NCBI RefSeq assembly: GCF_010093815.1
Contig: NW_022985554.1
Span: forward strand, 20,792 to 84,791
Reading direction: 5' to 3'
DNA length: 64,000 bases
Origin: Pseudovirgaria hyperparasitica
Lineage: Eukaryota > Ascomycota > Dothideomycetes > Acrospermales > Acrospermaceae
In this document: piece after piece, positions 24,513-35,539 of the stretch
Numbering within the stretch: the first letter of the stretch is position 1
How the letters are laid out: each line of letters starts with the position of its first letter
Program-made: the position numbers and the translations under genes
The notes under the pieces: model-generated
The model's database searches: none
Seen by the model: the letters and a program-made list of their open reading frames with translations, nothing else
What the model was told of the DNA's origin: nothing

Positions 24513-26332
24513 TCAGTCACACACGACCATCCAGTACCCCAATATACTCCACACCGTCGTCGTGCCAACAAACATGTACCCCATAATATGCGCCGGCCCC
24601 AGCATCAGACTCGACGCAACATAGCGCCCCGCCACGCCGCCCAACAGGCCGATCCAAAAGACAAAGAACCCGACGTCCCACATCTTCGCGCGCAGCTTCG
24701 AGTGGCGCGACAGCTCCTTGCTCGAGCGCATGGTGGTGCCCCACGAGTCGTTGAACACGGTCATGAGACTCCAGGCCTGCACGGCGGGGAGGGGCACGTT
24801 GTAGAAGAGGTTTGCGGGGACGCTGTAGAGCCACTCGGCGAGCGAGGGCCGGAGCGGGTTGCGCACGGCGAGGTAGACGAGCGTGAAGGCGAAGCGGAAG
24901 AGGTAGTCCTGGAAGGAGAAGTGGAGGGGGGTGACGCCGGTGAAGAGGTAGACCATTGCGATGACCATGGCGGTCATGCCGGTGAGCTGGCGGCGGAGCG
25001 CGGCGAAGAAGAAGATGGGCGGCTGTTGGAGGTAGATTTCCGGGCGGGAGTAGCTTTCGATGTGGACGGCGCGGGCCCAGCGGACTTGTTGGAGGAGCCA
25101 GCGGCGCATGTTGATGGGGGATTCGGTGGCGGTGAAGGCGTCGGGGATGAATAGGATTCGCCAGCCTTTTAGGAGCAGGCGGGTGGTGAGATGTCGGTCC
25201 TCGTTTACGATCATGCTGGATTCGTCTGTCAGTTCTGGTCCTGACTACTGCGCTGGGGTTTTGTGACTTACCGATGTCCGAGGACAGTCTGCTTGTACCA
25301 CGCCAATAGCTCCGGGATGATCAGCGCAGTACGGAAGACCGCACACGGTCCGCTCTGGCAGTCGTTTGCCCCAAATGAGCTGGCGAAACATCTGGACAGG
25401 TGCAGTTCGTTGAGATAGACGGAATTGCCAATCTTGGTGATCAACGTGTCATTCCTGTTGTGGATTGAAAGTGCAGTGCTCGCGCCAGCCACCAAGGGAT
25501 CTCCTGCAATTGTCGCTACAGTGCGTGAGATTGTGTTTCGCAAAACGATAGAATCGGAATCGGACGTCCAGAGATACTCGATGCCTAGAGCGTCCGAGAT
25601 GACCTTTGAGAAGATGAAGGAGGTGAACATGACACCCTTCTTGTGCATGTGTGGCTGGCTGATACAGAGTCTGGAGATGGCGCCTTCTCCGGTCAGTCGG
25701 ATGTTCTTCTCCTCGAGGATACGCTTGGCAATTGTGCAGCATTTGTCCAGGATGTCGTCGTCTGGTGTGTCCTTTGACCGCATTCGGTCCATGGACAGGG
25801 CGATTTCAACAAGGGGCACTTGAAGGTGGAGTAGTGTCGAGTCCGTCTTGTAGACCTTCGAGAACACATTGACCATCTCCTGGTCCTCATCACCATCGCC
25901 ATCGACACAAGCCAGAACGAACCGACAGTTGTCAGCGGTGATGTAGCTCTGCAATGCCTTGGTAAAGATGGCGGGATCCTCCCTATAACCTACAACGGCA
26001 GCCAGACAGTCCAGGTTGCGGTCTGCAGCAAAGCTCTTCTCATATTGTCTATCCGACCTTTTGGCCGACAGCACATGTGTATTATTTTCGTTACGCAGCG
26101 CCGTCCGCTTGCGCTTCCGCGCATTCGACCAGCCACAGTACTCAGCCAGAAAGATGGACAACCCAGTATCGATAGTCCACAAATGATTAGAGACGATAAG
26201 AAGGTAGAAGTAAAGAGACGACGCCAACACGCAGCCCACGAGATTGAACCATTTCCGGGTCACCGGGCTGGCGACCTCCACCCTGGCGGCCTTGCGATCT
26301 TCAAACGGCTTTGGGCGAGCGACATAACCCAT
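24513..26332 (-). CDS. Family 2 glycosyltransferase, membrane polysaccharide synthase (hyaluronan/chitin synthase-like)
   Basis: Processive membrane glycosyltransferase expected to polymerise and export a polysaccharide at the plasma membrane. Two exons, 25272-26332 and 24513-25215, with a 56-nt intron (GTAAGT...TCCAG) splitting the GH-R-MIVNEDRH junction; 587 aa. The frame is open to a TTG at 26341, but ATG 26332 gives MGYVARPKPF and is preferred. Visible features: N-terminal membrane helices (about 35-70); VVGYREDP of the nucleotide-sugar fold; TSDSDS as the metal-binding Asp motif; NEDRHLTTRLL with the catalytic acidic pair; and QQVRWARAVH as the Q-x-x-R-W product-binding motif. Four or more C-terminal helices follow. 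The family includes fungal GT2 proteins needed for hyphal growth and the cryptococcal Cps1 synthase; which polymer this one makes is not deducible. Confidence 0.88.
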
Positions 26333-27917
26333 AGTGAACAAAAAAACAAGCGAATGGACGTCACCTCTGTGACAATAGATAAGGGGGGAACGAGCGGACA
26401 GCTAACGAAGCGAAACGTCATTTGGGAACCGCCCACCTTTTGAGCTGATCCATTCTGCCCCCGAGTCTCTCGAAGAACATATGAGCCCAGCAGTCATGCG
26501 TTGCAGAAATTAGAGATGGCGCTGTCACATCGGATGAGCGAGGTACGGGGTGGTGGCTTGTGCTTAGTTCTTGATAATTGATGCTCTAACGGTGCTTGGA
26601 CGTTTGGCCACATGCGAAATCCCAGTTTAGCCTGCTTCCTGTCCTAGTTATCAGGTCCTAGTCTTTGGCTCGCAACAAGCCGGACAAACCTTAGCACTAA
26701 CACTTTCGGCCGATCCTCGTTGGAGATGTCGTTGTACAAGGCATGTTGTGTACTAACCCGAGTATTCAAAGACAATTGCCAGAATTCAGAGTGCTTCTTG
26801 ACGGCTTCTTGAAGCTGGCAGGCAAGCCGGCACGCAATGAAAACAAGCACTGTCAGGACAGTCAGGACAGGCCCAAGAGCATCACGTGGCATCAGCAGGC
26901 TACTAGCCAGGAGAAATACGTAAGGATGGGTTGCTTCTTTGGGGCTATTAAGCCGCAGGGCAGACACAGAGGAAGCCAGCCGATTGCCACCGCAAGGAGC
27001 AACAAGCCTGTCCAGGATCTCCAAGTCTGGAGCCGCAGAATTGCAATCATCGCCATCGCCGTCACCATCGTACCAGCATTCATACCTCACGCAGATGAGA
27101 TCCAATAATTCTTACGATCAGTCCACCGAGTCGGTGTAGACACTGTAGAGGCAGAATGACGAGAGTATTGGAGCTTATGCAGGCCATCGTGGGCAGCCAG
27201 CAACAAGAGCAGTCACGGGTGTCGGCGTGATCAGTCAGACAATGAATGGGCAATTTAAGGTGGCCGAGCTGATTGGCTGAGAGTAGGTCCCGGGACATGA
27301 GGGATTCAGGGTTCGAATGATATCGGATGTTTGGGGGAGCTCGAAAATTGGCATGTAGGCCCACCTCTCGTCTAATGTAGTGACTTATTAGTCCGCACGC
27401 TTAGTGTGTGCTTTGCGGCTTGTAGTATGGAAGCGATGAAAGGTTCAAGCACGCTATTGACGAGCGCATTTTACCAACACATAAGAATGGGCAGATGATG
27501 ATGATGATGGCGAGACGAGCTGTTGGGTGTTTTGTTTTCCTGTTTAATTAATTTAGACTCTCCAACAGAACGCGAGGGGAGTGCAAAGTTGTCAGTGTGG
27601 CTTGACCTTGACCCGTTCGGATGTCCATGGATCGTCTTATGGCTTAGTCACTGCGCCACGCTCAGGGATCCGATCCTCATGGCGCTGCCGAGCCGGCGCT
27701 CCGGGCTGTACTTGTTAGGGTTAACTCCATTACTTGGGCCTTTTGTCTCCCTTTTTTTCTGCTGCATCGACGACTTGTAATTGTGATTCTTTGACCTTGT
27801 TTGCAACCTCTTTGATTGCAGGCTGTCATTGCAGGGCAGCGATGCGACAGCGTGCTAGAAGTAGTACTGTATAGACAGAAAGAGATCAGGTGATTCCTTT
27901 CGACAACGAGTGCGCGC

Positions 27918-27968
<51 letters not shown>

Positions 27969-28000
27969 CTGGCCTGGATAGCTGTTCTTGCGATCCGAAC
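26333..28000. other. Divergent upstream region between GT2 and acyltransferase genes
   Basis: 1.67 kb between two divergently transcribed genes. ORFs up to 153 codons on both strands near 26644-27108 overlap one another and look like chance. The promoter of each gene must lie here. The only clear sequence feature is the AG repeat close to the acyltransferase start. Confidence 0.5.
27921..27965. repeat. (AG)n microsatellite, 45 bp
   Basis: Uninterrupted AG dinucleotide run ending 35 bp before the acyltransferase ATG. It probably lies in the 5' UTR or core promoter, where purine/pyrimidine tracts are common in fungi. Confidence 0.95.
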
Positions 28001-29483
28001 ATGGCCTTGTCACCGCCATCGAGTGGTAATGTGAGTGGCGGAAGAGAGGTGTGGCTGGATGGCCTGAGGGGATATGCAGCAGTCATCGTTGCATGGTTCC
28101 ATCTGACGAATGTTTTATTTCCCGTGTGTATACACCCAGCTATCATCGAGAATAACATCAACAACAAGAGAATGCGAGAGAAAGACTGACAGGCTCCAGA
28201 TGCCATACCGCTCGTACTGGGCCGACCCGCCCGAGGACAACCGCCACTTCATCCAGCTCCCGCCCTTCCGCATCGTCTTCGCCGGCCAGGCCATGGTCGA
28301 CATCTTCTTCGTCGTGTCCGGCTACTCGGTCTCGATCGCGCTCATCCGAGCGCGCAACAGAGACGGCGTCGTAGCCGGCGACTTCTACCGCAGACTCACG
28401 TCGGCCGTCTTCCGGCGCTTCTTCCGCCTCTTCATCCCCGTGCTCGTGCTCGTCACGCTCTCGCACCTGCTCTACTTCCTCAACCTCTACACCTGGATCT
28501 TCTCCGCCGAATGGGGCTTCCCGGGCTGCATACCCTTCACCAGCCCCTGGTCGCATCTCAAATGGTACCTCTCCACCATCGCCTCGTTTGCCTACCTGCA
28601 GACCAACCAGAACCTGACGCTCAACGACCACCTCTGGACCATTCCCGTGGAGATGTGCGGCTCGCTGCGCGTGTATCTCGCCGTGCTCGGCTTCGCGGCT
28701 GTGCGTCCGCGGCTGCGGCCCTGGCTCGTCGCGCTGGTGGGTCTGCGCCTGCTCTGGCTCGGCAACCCGGAATACACGGCCTTTATTGCCGGGCTGACGT
28801 ACGCCGAGCTCGACGACGGCAACACGAGCAGGACGATGTCCCACGGCGAGCTGCCACGTGTGACGCGGGCGGCGGAGGAAGAGGAGGAGGAGAGGATGAT
28901 CCGGCACACACCGCCGAAAACGACAACGACGACGACGACGCTGCGACTCCGGCCCCTCAGACGCGCCATCACGCCCGCAAAATGGGCCATGTTTGCAATC
29001 AGCATATACCTGCTCTGCCTACCGGTGGAAAACCCGTTCCCGGCGGACTGGGCGTTCCAGCGACACATCCGGCCGCCGTACTGGAAGGACTGGGAGATTG
29101 CGATGCGGTCGTGGCAGACGATTGGGGCAGTACTCTTCATCGGCAGCGTGCGGCAGCTGCCGGTGCTGAAGCGGCCGTTTGAGACGCGGCTGGCGCAGAC
29201 GCTGGGGTCGGTGTCGTTTTCGCTGTACCTGCTGCATCAGACGGTGTACCGGACGCTGCTGAACCGGATGTTGGACTGGTGGTCGTGGGTGTTTCTGGGG
29301 GACGGGTATTGGGAGGTTGGTCCTGAGCTGCGCGGGTATGTGGTTGGGTTGGTGTGTGTGTGGATTCTGAGTGTTGCCGGGCTTATGGCAGTGTTGGCGG
29401 TGGGGACGAGGTATATGACTCGGGCGGTGGACCAGAGGTCGGTTGTGCTGGCGCATCGGATCGAGGAGTGGTGCTGCAGATGA
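28001..29483 (+). CDS. Membrane acyltransferase, acyltransferase-3 family
   Basis: Multi-pass protein of the acyltransferase-3 (Acyl_transf_3) family, whose members transfer acetyl or other acyl groups to sugars, polysaccharides or secondary metabolites. Two exons, 28001-28123 and 28200-29483, with a 76-nt intron (GTGTGT...TCCAG); 468 aa. Landmarks: WLDGLRGYAAVIVAWFHLTN with the conserved catalytic-region His in the first helix; GQAMVDIFFVVSGYSVS; FRRFFRLFIPVL; NDHLWTIPVEM; and late helices LGSVSFSLYLLHQTVYR. The central loop carries Glu and Thr runs (EEEEEE, TTTTTTT). The gene is divergent from a GT2 polysaccharide synthase 1.7 kb away, which invites the idea that it acylates that polymer; this is inference. 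An upstream frame opening of Arg-Glu repeats is only the AG microsatellite. Confidence 0.9.
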
Positions 29484-29774
29484 GTTATTCTTGTGATTTT
29501 TGTTGCGTGCATGTTCTGGTGTTGGGAGGGCGGAGGTTGTCTTGGTGGCGACCTGTGAGGGTTTGCGATAGATATAGACACGGGCAACAGACATGCCATG
29601 AATATCAAGGCACACGAGACGAACCACAAAGTGAATGCACGTACCGGTAAAGAATTCCCGCTCGCAAGTCTCACACCGGAAACCCCGACATCCCCTCCGC
29701 ATCCCACCCGACCCCCTCCAACCACCTCCCAAACTCGACATCCACGCCACTCGTGAAGAACGGACATGAGGCAA

Positions 29775-29969
29775 CGTAGACGCGGACTTGGGCTTGGACT
29801 TTGGCCTGGTCAGGGGCGCCGGGTGATAGACGCACAGGTCGGCTCTGTTCCGACGGGTGCATCTGGCGCACGCAGGCACCGCGTGGTCGCACCGGAGCTT
29901 GGCCTTTCTGCAGGGCTCGCAGGCCTGCAGCTTTCCGTTCCGGCGGTACGCGGGCGGCGGCGGTGGCAT
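29775..29969 (-). pseudogene. Truncated Zn2Cys6 transcription-factor DNA-binding domain
   Basis: From ATG 29969 the minus strand encodes MPPPPPAYRRNGK followed by a complete binuclear zinc cluster: CEPCRKAKLRCD, then CARC and LC, and the usual YHPAPLTRP linker. Family members continue for several hundred residues into a fungal-specific TF domain. Here the frame instead runs as a Ser/Lys/Arg-rich stretch antisense to the 3' end of the acyltransferase gene, while the +1 frame stops with SGFPV at 29671. Either this is the remnant of a longer regulator cut off by rearrangement, or a short zinc-cluster-only protein with an intron I cannot place. Confidence 0.55.
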
Positions 29970-31429
29970 AAGTGGCTGTGTTACGTGGCCATGGCTTGAG
30001 TAGGATGGGTGAGGCGGATGAGAATGGATGTAGTGGTGGTGTGCGGTGTTGCGTATGTCTGGGTGGATCTTGTACGGTGTTTGTAGTGAATGTGAATGCC
30101 GTTGCGGAGTTGGGCATAGTCTCAACTCCGCAAAGCTTGGTCCGCTCGTGTCTTTTTGGTGCTTAATGCTTGGCTTGATAGTTGGTATGCTGACGGTTTG
30201 TAGGACTGCCAAGCATCTTAGCACTTTCCTCACACTGTATCCCGCCATGCCGAACGCCGCATCAAGATACAGACATGCCGTGGGCCAGGCAGCTGCATTG
30301 CGCAGTTGGATGGTGCGTACAGTTTGTGTGCGGTATTGTGGTGCGTATGCTGACAGGCGTGAGTTAGGCAACCGCATTACGGAGATGGATGTGAATATAA
30401 ATATATGCATGCATGTAGTCGTGCGCGGTGAGAGTGCTGTTGCAGTCCATCTTGACATTGACATCAAAACCAATACCAAGAACAGCAATGCCAGCCCTAC
30501 CCACCATGCGTGTCTTTGGCAAGAAGAAGGCCGAGCCTACCTCGCTTGCCCGAGCATCTACATGCACATCCACATCTACAACATCCACGTGCACACTCTC
30601 CAAGGCACAGCATCGAGACCAAGACACAGCAGCAGCAGCACGGTATGAGAAGGAGGTAGCAGGTATGTTATATCAAGTCCAGTCATCGTTCGTGGAATGA
30701 TATGCTGTGAGTGTAGGTAGGATAGGACTGATGAAGAGTGGTAGGGCCGGCGAGGGTGAATGCGATGCGACTTGCGATGTGATTGGTGGTGGTGGTGGTG
30801 GAGGATAGTGGATGAAGGAGGTGGAGAGAGTGGATGAAGTGAATGGAGCGAGTCGGTTGATGGATGGAGGGGGTGGATAGAATAGACAGGTGTATATGCA
30901 GGTCTTGGAATCGTACATATGCTGGAAACCATCATCCATCATCCACGCCCCACCTCCACCTCTCCACATCTCCACAGCAGTAGCATCAGCAGCGAAGAAG
31001 GCGGGGAAAGAGGAGGAGTAGTAGTAGTAATTAGTGCTAGTACAGTACAGTACAGTACAGTAATATTGAATATACAGGCCCTCACTGATAATAATAAAAA
31101 AAGAAGCCGAGAAGAAGTGCCGTGGACGGGCCAGTAATTACGGGCGTACTATATAGCTGATTACCAGGTATAATAGCTGATTACTGCGTATAGCTACTGC
31201 CAAGGTGCGTATAGCTAGGACTGGGGATAATTAGAGCTACTACAGACTGTACGTAGGGTACGAGAACGAGGCACAGCAGCCTGACTCGCTCACTGCGGGC
31301 TTGTCTCCATCATGGATAAGTACCTGTAGCACCTAATTACCGAGCATATCTGTGCAAAACGACGACGACGGTAGCTAGCTACTAATAAGCTAGTTAGCTA
31401 TACACGAGACGGCATTATAATTGCTGGGT
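29970..31429. other. Intergenic, repeat-speckled
   Basis: No gene recognised. ORFs here are low-complexity (His/Thr/Ser runs) and overlap on both strands. A CAGTA repeat lies at about 31040-31062. Between 31148 and 31400, upstream of the tannase gene, short motifs such as ATAGCTGATTAC and GCGTATAGCT each occur twice, and several AGCTAGCT/GCTAGTTAGC palindromes follow. Confidence 0.5.
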
Positions 31430-33362
31430 ATGTATATAGCAGCAACAGCAGCAGCAGCCTGTGCGATCGCAGCCCTCACAGCCATCTCGACGCCCCTAGT
31501 GCCACTACGACTACTACTACTATTACTACCACCGCCGCTGCAGCAGCTGCTCAGCACAACAAGCATGTATCTCCGCACCAGCATCCCACTCCTAGCCAGC
31601 ATCCCATTCGGCACAACAACAACAACAGCAGCAACAACAACGTCAGACTTCTCCGCAAGATGCACAGCACTCACCTCCACCATCGCCATCCCCGGCGCAA
31701 CGGTGTGGTTCGCCGAGGTGGTAGCCGCAGGAACAAACATCAGCGTGCCCGAGTATGCAGAGTACGGGTGTGCAAGTGCGGCGTCAGAGTACAGTGTGCA
31801 GCGGGACATCTGCCGGGTTGCGATGCGGGTTGCGACGACGGAGCGGAGTGAGATTAGCATGGAGGCCTGGCTGCCGCGCGAGTGGAGCGGGCGCTTTCTG
31901 AGCACGGGGAATGGCGGGCTGGGCGGATGTATGTCAGGGGATGAAGAAGTGTGTGTATGTGTGTGTATGTGTGTGCTGATGAGAGAGAGACAGGCATCCA
32001 GTATTACGACGTGGCATATGCGGCGAGTCTGGGGTTTGCGGCGGTGGGAACAAACAATGTGAGTGAGTGAGAGGCGGGGGGGGCTATAGTCTCTACAAAG
32101 CACGTGCAGTGTATGACGGGATTGCATATAGGGACACAATGGCACGTCCGGCAAGCCATTCTACCAGAACGAGGAGGTGGTCAGGGACTTTGCCTATCGC
32201 GCGTGAGTACCTTCGATGTCTAGGGGTTCTCGAGACTGACATGCACAGGATGCACACGGGCGTGATCGTGGGAAAGGAGGTGACGGCGGGGCTGTACGGC
32301 AAGGCGCACAGCAAGTCCTACTACCTGGGCTGCTCAACCGGCGGACGTCAGGGGTTCAAGGCGGTGCAGGAGTATGCCGACGACTTTGACGGCGTCGTTG
32401 CAGGCGCTCCGGCCCTTGACTTTACCAACCTGATCAACTGGTCCGGCAGCTTCTACGGCAAGACGGGAGCGCCAAACTCGACGACGTTTCTGTCGACGGA
32501 GCAGCGCTTCCTGGTCAACGAGATGGTGCTGGCGCAGTGCGACGCGCTGGACGGCAGCGTGGACGGGCTGATTGAGGATCCGTCGCTGTGCAATCCCCGA
32601 CCTGAGGCACTCATCTGTAGTACCACCACCACCAGCAGCACAGACTGTCTGAGCAGCGCCCAAGTAGCCTCTGTCCGCGACCTCTTCTCGCCTCTCTACG
32701 GGCAGAACGGCAGTCTGCTCTACCCACGACTGGAGCCGGGAGCGGATGCGTTTGCGCCAGGCGGACTCGGCTTGATCGTCAACGGCAGCCCGTTCCCCTA
32801 CACGGTGGACTGGTACCGCTACGTCGTCTACAACGACGCAACCTTTGACGCCGGCAAGCTGACAGCCGCCGACTACGCGGCATGCAACGCAAAGACGCCC
32901 TACATCTCGACGTGGAAGGGCGACCTGACTGCCTTCCAGCAGCGCGGCGGAAAGGTGCTGACCTATCACGGCACCGTCGACAGTCTCATCTCGCTCGACA
33001 ACAGCGCGCGATACTACGAGCACGTGTCGCGCACGATGAGCCTGCCGTCCAGCGCGCTCGACCACTTTTACCGCTACTTTCGCATCTCCGGCATGGCGCA
33101 CTGCAGCGGAGGCCCGGGGGCGTGGCAGATTGGAAACCAGGCGGTTGGCAACGCGACACTCGAGGCCGAGGGCAACGTTCTCATGGCCATGGTGCGGTGG
33201 GTGGAGGAGGGCGTGGGGCCAGAGACGGTTACGGGGACAAAGTTTGTGAATGATAGCAAGGTGCTCGGGGTTGAGTTTCGGCGGCGGCACTGCAGATATC
33301 CGCAGCGCAATGTGTTTCAGGGCGGAGATGCAAAGTCGGCGGACAGCTGGAGGTGCGTGTGA
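31430..33362 (+). CDS. Tannase / feruloyl esterase family protein, secreted
   Basis: Serine esterase of the tannase family, which cleaves gallate or ferulate esters from plant material. Four exons: 31430-31928, 31994-32058, 32132-32202 and 32249-33362; introns of 65, 73 and 46 nt. The junctions rebuild GNGGLGGCIQYYDVAYAA, AAVGTNN-GHNGTSGK and YRAMHTGVIVGK. The product is 582 aa, normal for the family. The catalytic triad with its neighbouring disulphide cysteines (CS-D-HC pattern) is complete: Ser241 in GCSTGGRQG, Asp456 in GTVDSL, His496 in GMAHCSGG. The N-terminus has a hydrophobic Ala/Leu stretch suiting secretion, but it is unusually long (about 90 residues before DFSARC), with a Thr-rich linker; a shorter start at an internal Met is possible. 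Substrate (gallate or ferulate) cannot be decided. Confidence 0.92.
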
Positions 33363-34407
33363 GGGTTCTTGTGGTATAGATAGATATATGTAGAAGTGAG
33401 GGTTGAGGGAGAATAGAGACGGTCACGTGGGTGCAAGTGTGTGCATGTGCATGCAGTGGTGAGTATGTGGCCAGGCAGATAGGGGGATTAATTGACGGCG
33501 GCTGGACGGGGCGGCATGATTGATGCATGGAACAAGCAAGTTGTGCATTGTGCATTGTGCATTGTGCAGGCCCAACTGCCAACAACAAGATTAATGAGGC
33601 GCCGTGGCTGCAGATGCTTGTGCTGCGTGCTGCATGCGAAGCGTCTAGTCTAGTAATTAATACTCTCTCTAATACCGTCTAGTCGCTGCACATGCTCTCT
33701 CTCTCCAATGGCGACGGGCCACATCCTGGATAGAACAAAGGAGAGAGAGCGAAAAAGCAGAGTGGCTAGCGAAGGGGTGGGTGGCTGGGAAGTGCTTGAT
33801 TAATTAGTGTAAGGGGGGGGGGGGGGGGGGAGTGTGGTGGTTGACGTGCGCAGTGCTCAGTGCTCAGTGCTGGCCGGGTCAGCGGTACCTGAGTGAGTTG
33901 ATGGCGCTGGCTACTGCTGCACCTCTCTCGCCATGTCAGCTTCTACCTTCGTAGTGGAGTGTAGTGCTATAATATAACAGCAAGCACAGTCATAGTAGCA
34001 ATAACAACCACAACAGTAATTAATAGCAGTCATCCAAGTGCACACAACTGTAGATTCCACTGCTTGCAAGTCAGACCTCGGCAGACTGCCAGACGCGCCC
34101 GTGTCAGGCCTGCACGTGCGAGATGGATGGCGACGCGTCCCGGTCAACAACAACAACGAATTCCACGCCAGTCCCAAACAGGACCGTCAACAAACAAAAA
34201 CCCGCCACCCTTGTCGCTCCACTGGGCCGATTATTTGAATTCATCCACTCCTGCCCACATCCCAATCACGTCCTTTTTCCTCTTCTTACCACCCACAACC
34301 CACAATCCTCGCAATCCCTACCTCTACTACCACTACTACTACTCACTCCACCATCCATCTGTTGCCAACGCATCTTCAATCAATCCCATCTTTCCTCCCT
34401 TTTTTAA
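33363..34407. other. Intergenic with simple repeats
   Basis: Spacer between the tannase and HEX1 genes. It holds TTGTGCA repeats near 33540-33566, an 18-base G run (33813-33830), a GCTCAGT repeat near 33852-33871, and then the pyrimidine-rich 5' region of HEX1 from about 34240. An ORF at 34123-34407 is not supported as coding. Confidence 0.6.
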
Positions 34408-34824
34408 AGCTGGCTGTCCATCTCCACTAGCTCTTCTTCTCTCTCCTCCATTCCCCTACCTTCTCATCAAGGAGCCAAGAAGTTCTTTCTTGTCTTCCTT
34501 TCGGATTGTTCTTGTAACGAACGGTTCGAGAGGCATTCAAGATCGAACCCCGCGACTCCCGTCAATCTGGACTTTGACGCCCGCGTCCCGATCCCCTTCA
34601 GTGTCTTCCCGTCCTCATACCGGAGTGACGCTGTCACTACACTGAAAGATTCAACCGTCAAGGTAGAGGGTAAGGTCGACCTACACCAGACGACTGCAGA
34701 CGGACGGGAAGGTCACGAAGCTCACTATACCGCCGTCTCTGCTGCCTCTGCTGCCCACCCACCACCGCACAAAGACGACCACTACTTTGAAGAGACTGTC
34801 CACCACGTCGAGCGAGACCGCCAC

Positions 34825-34827
<3 letters not shown>

Positions 34828-34866
<39 letters not shown>
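34828..34866. repeat. (GCT)n repeat encoding polyalanine
   Basis: Thirteen GCT units in the HEX1 upstream reading frame, giving an uninterrupted Ala tract. Repeat length is likely to vary between isolates. Confidence 0.9.
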
Positions 34867-34868
<2 letters not shown>

Positions 34869-35227
34869 TCCAACGACAGAGCGCTTTGAAGAAGTCCACA
34901 TTCACGAACAGCGTGAACGTCAACCCTCCTCGCACCACCGCTACGCTCACCACGTAGAGCTCACCAAGGAGCGCGACCAGTAAGTTGCAACTCACTCACT
35001 CCACTTCCAACTTTTTCCCAGCCTGTCTGCCCGCCTGCATGTCCCCCAAGCCTCACTCTGCACAAATCACACACGCACACACACCCCAGCCAAGCCAGGC
35101 CAGCCCCTTTCATTATTCTCACGCTAGCCACTCTGGCTTGTTTATCATTGTCCAGGCAACGCGTCTTCCTCTCACCGCGTTTTCTCTTTTTCCATCCTGG
35201 TCAAATAATCTTCCTTCCCTTTTGCCT

Positions 35228-35251
35228 GCTTGCTTGCTTGCTTGCTTGCTT
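35228..35251. repeat. (GCTT)n microsatellite in HEX1 intron
   Basis: Six tetranucleotide units within the pyrimidine-rich 331-nt intron, about 60 bp before its acceptor. Confidence 0.9.
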
Positions 35252-35539
35252 ACCCACTCATCCACTACTTGCCTCTCTTGCTAACATCTATTCTTCCTTT
35301 CCCCCTTCAGATACCGCGAACCCTACCGTCGATACACCGACGCCCAGATCCGCGTCGACAAGACCTCCTTTGATCGCGAGTACCCTGTTACCCACGGTCC
35401 CGCTACTCACTACGCCGGCTCCCAGCTCGACGTCACCGAACGCGAGTTCCGTCAACGCACCCGTCCCGTACAGGGTGAAGTTCGTGTAGACTCTGCTACC
35501 CGGACGACTGTTGACGCCCCCAAGAAGTACCGCCTTGAT

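Larger units (their letters stand above)
34408..35539 (+). other. HEX1 5' extension: upstream coding-like exon and 331-nt intron
   Basis: The frame that leads into HEX1 stays open from 34408 to 34979, then a 331-nt intron (34980-35310, GTAAGT...TTCAG), then 35311-35539, reaching the conserved HEX1 Met without a stop. The peptide is hydrophilic and His/Arg/Glu-rich (for example EETVHHVERDRHS, EEVHIHEQRERQ) with a polyalanine run from a GCT repeat at 34828-34866. No ATG is present in this frame after 34408, so a further 5' exon would have to supply the start. Longer, alternatively spliced HEX1 forms are known in other filamentous fungi, so this may be a real isoform; otherwise it is 5' UTR. Confidence 0.6.

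Noticed and set aside
26644-27108. Overlapping 153- and 121-codon ORFs on both strands
   Set aside because: No homology, no splice or start context, mutual overlap in the promoter interval.
27890-28189. Longer N-terminus for the acyltransferase with an Arg-Glu repeat
   Set aside because: The repeat is only translation of the AG microsatellite; ATG 28001 opens the conserved sequence.
28158-28907. 249-codon minus-strand ORF and other long antisense ORFs in GC-rich genes
   Set aside because: Shadows of real coding sequence caused by GC-rich third positions; no conserved motifs.
29019-30488. 489-codon minus-strand ORF
   Set aside because: Only the zinc-cluster part (29775-29969) is protein-like; the rest is His/Pro-rich antisense of the acyltransferase and its flank.
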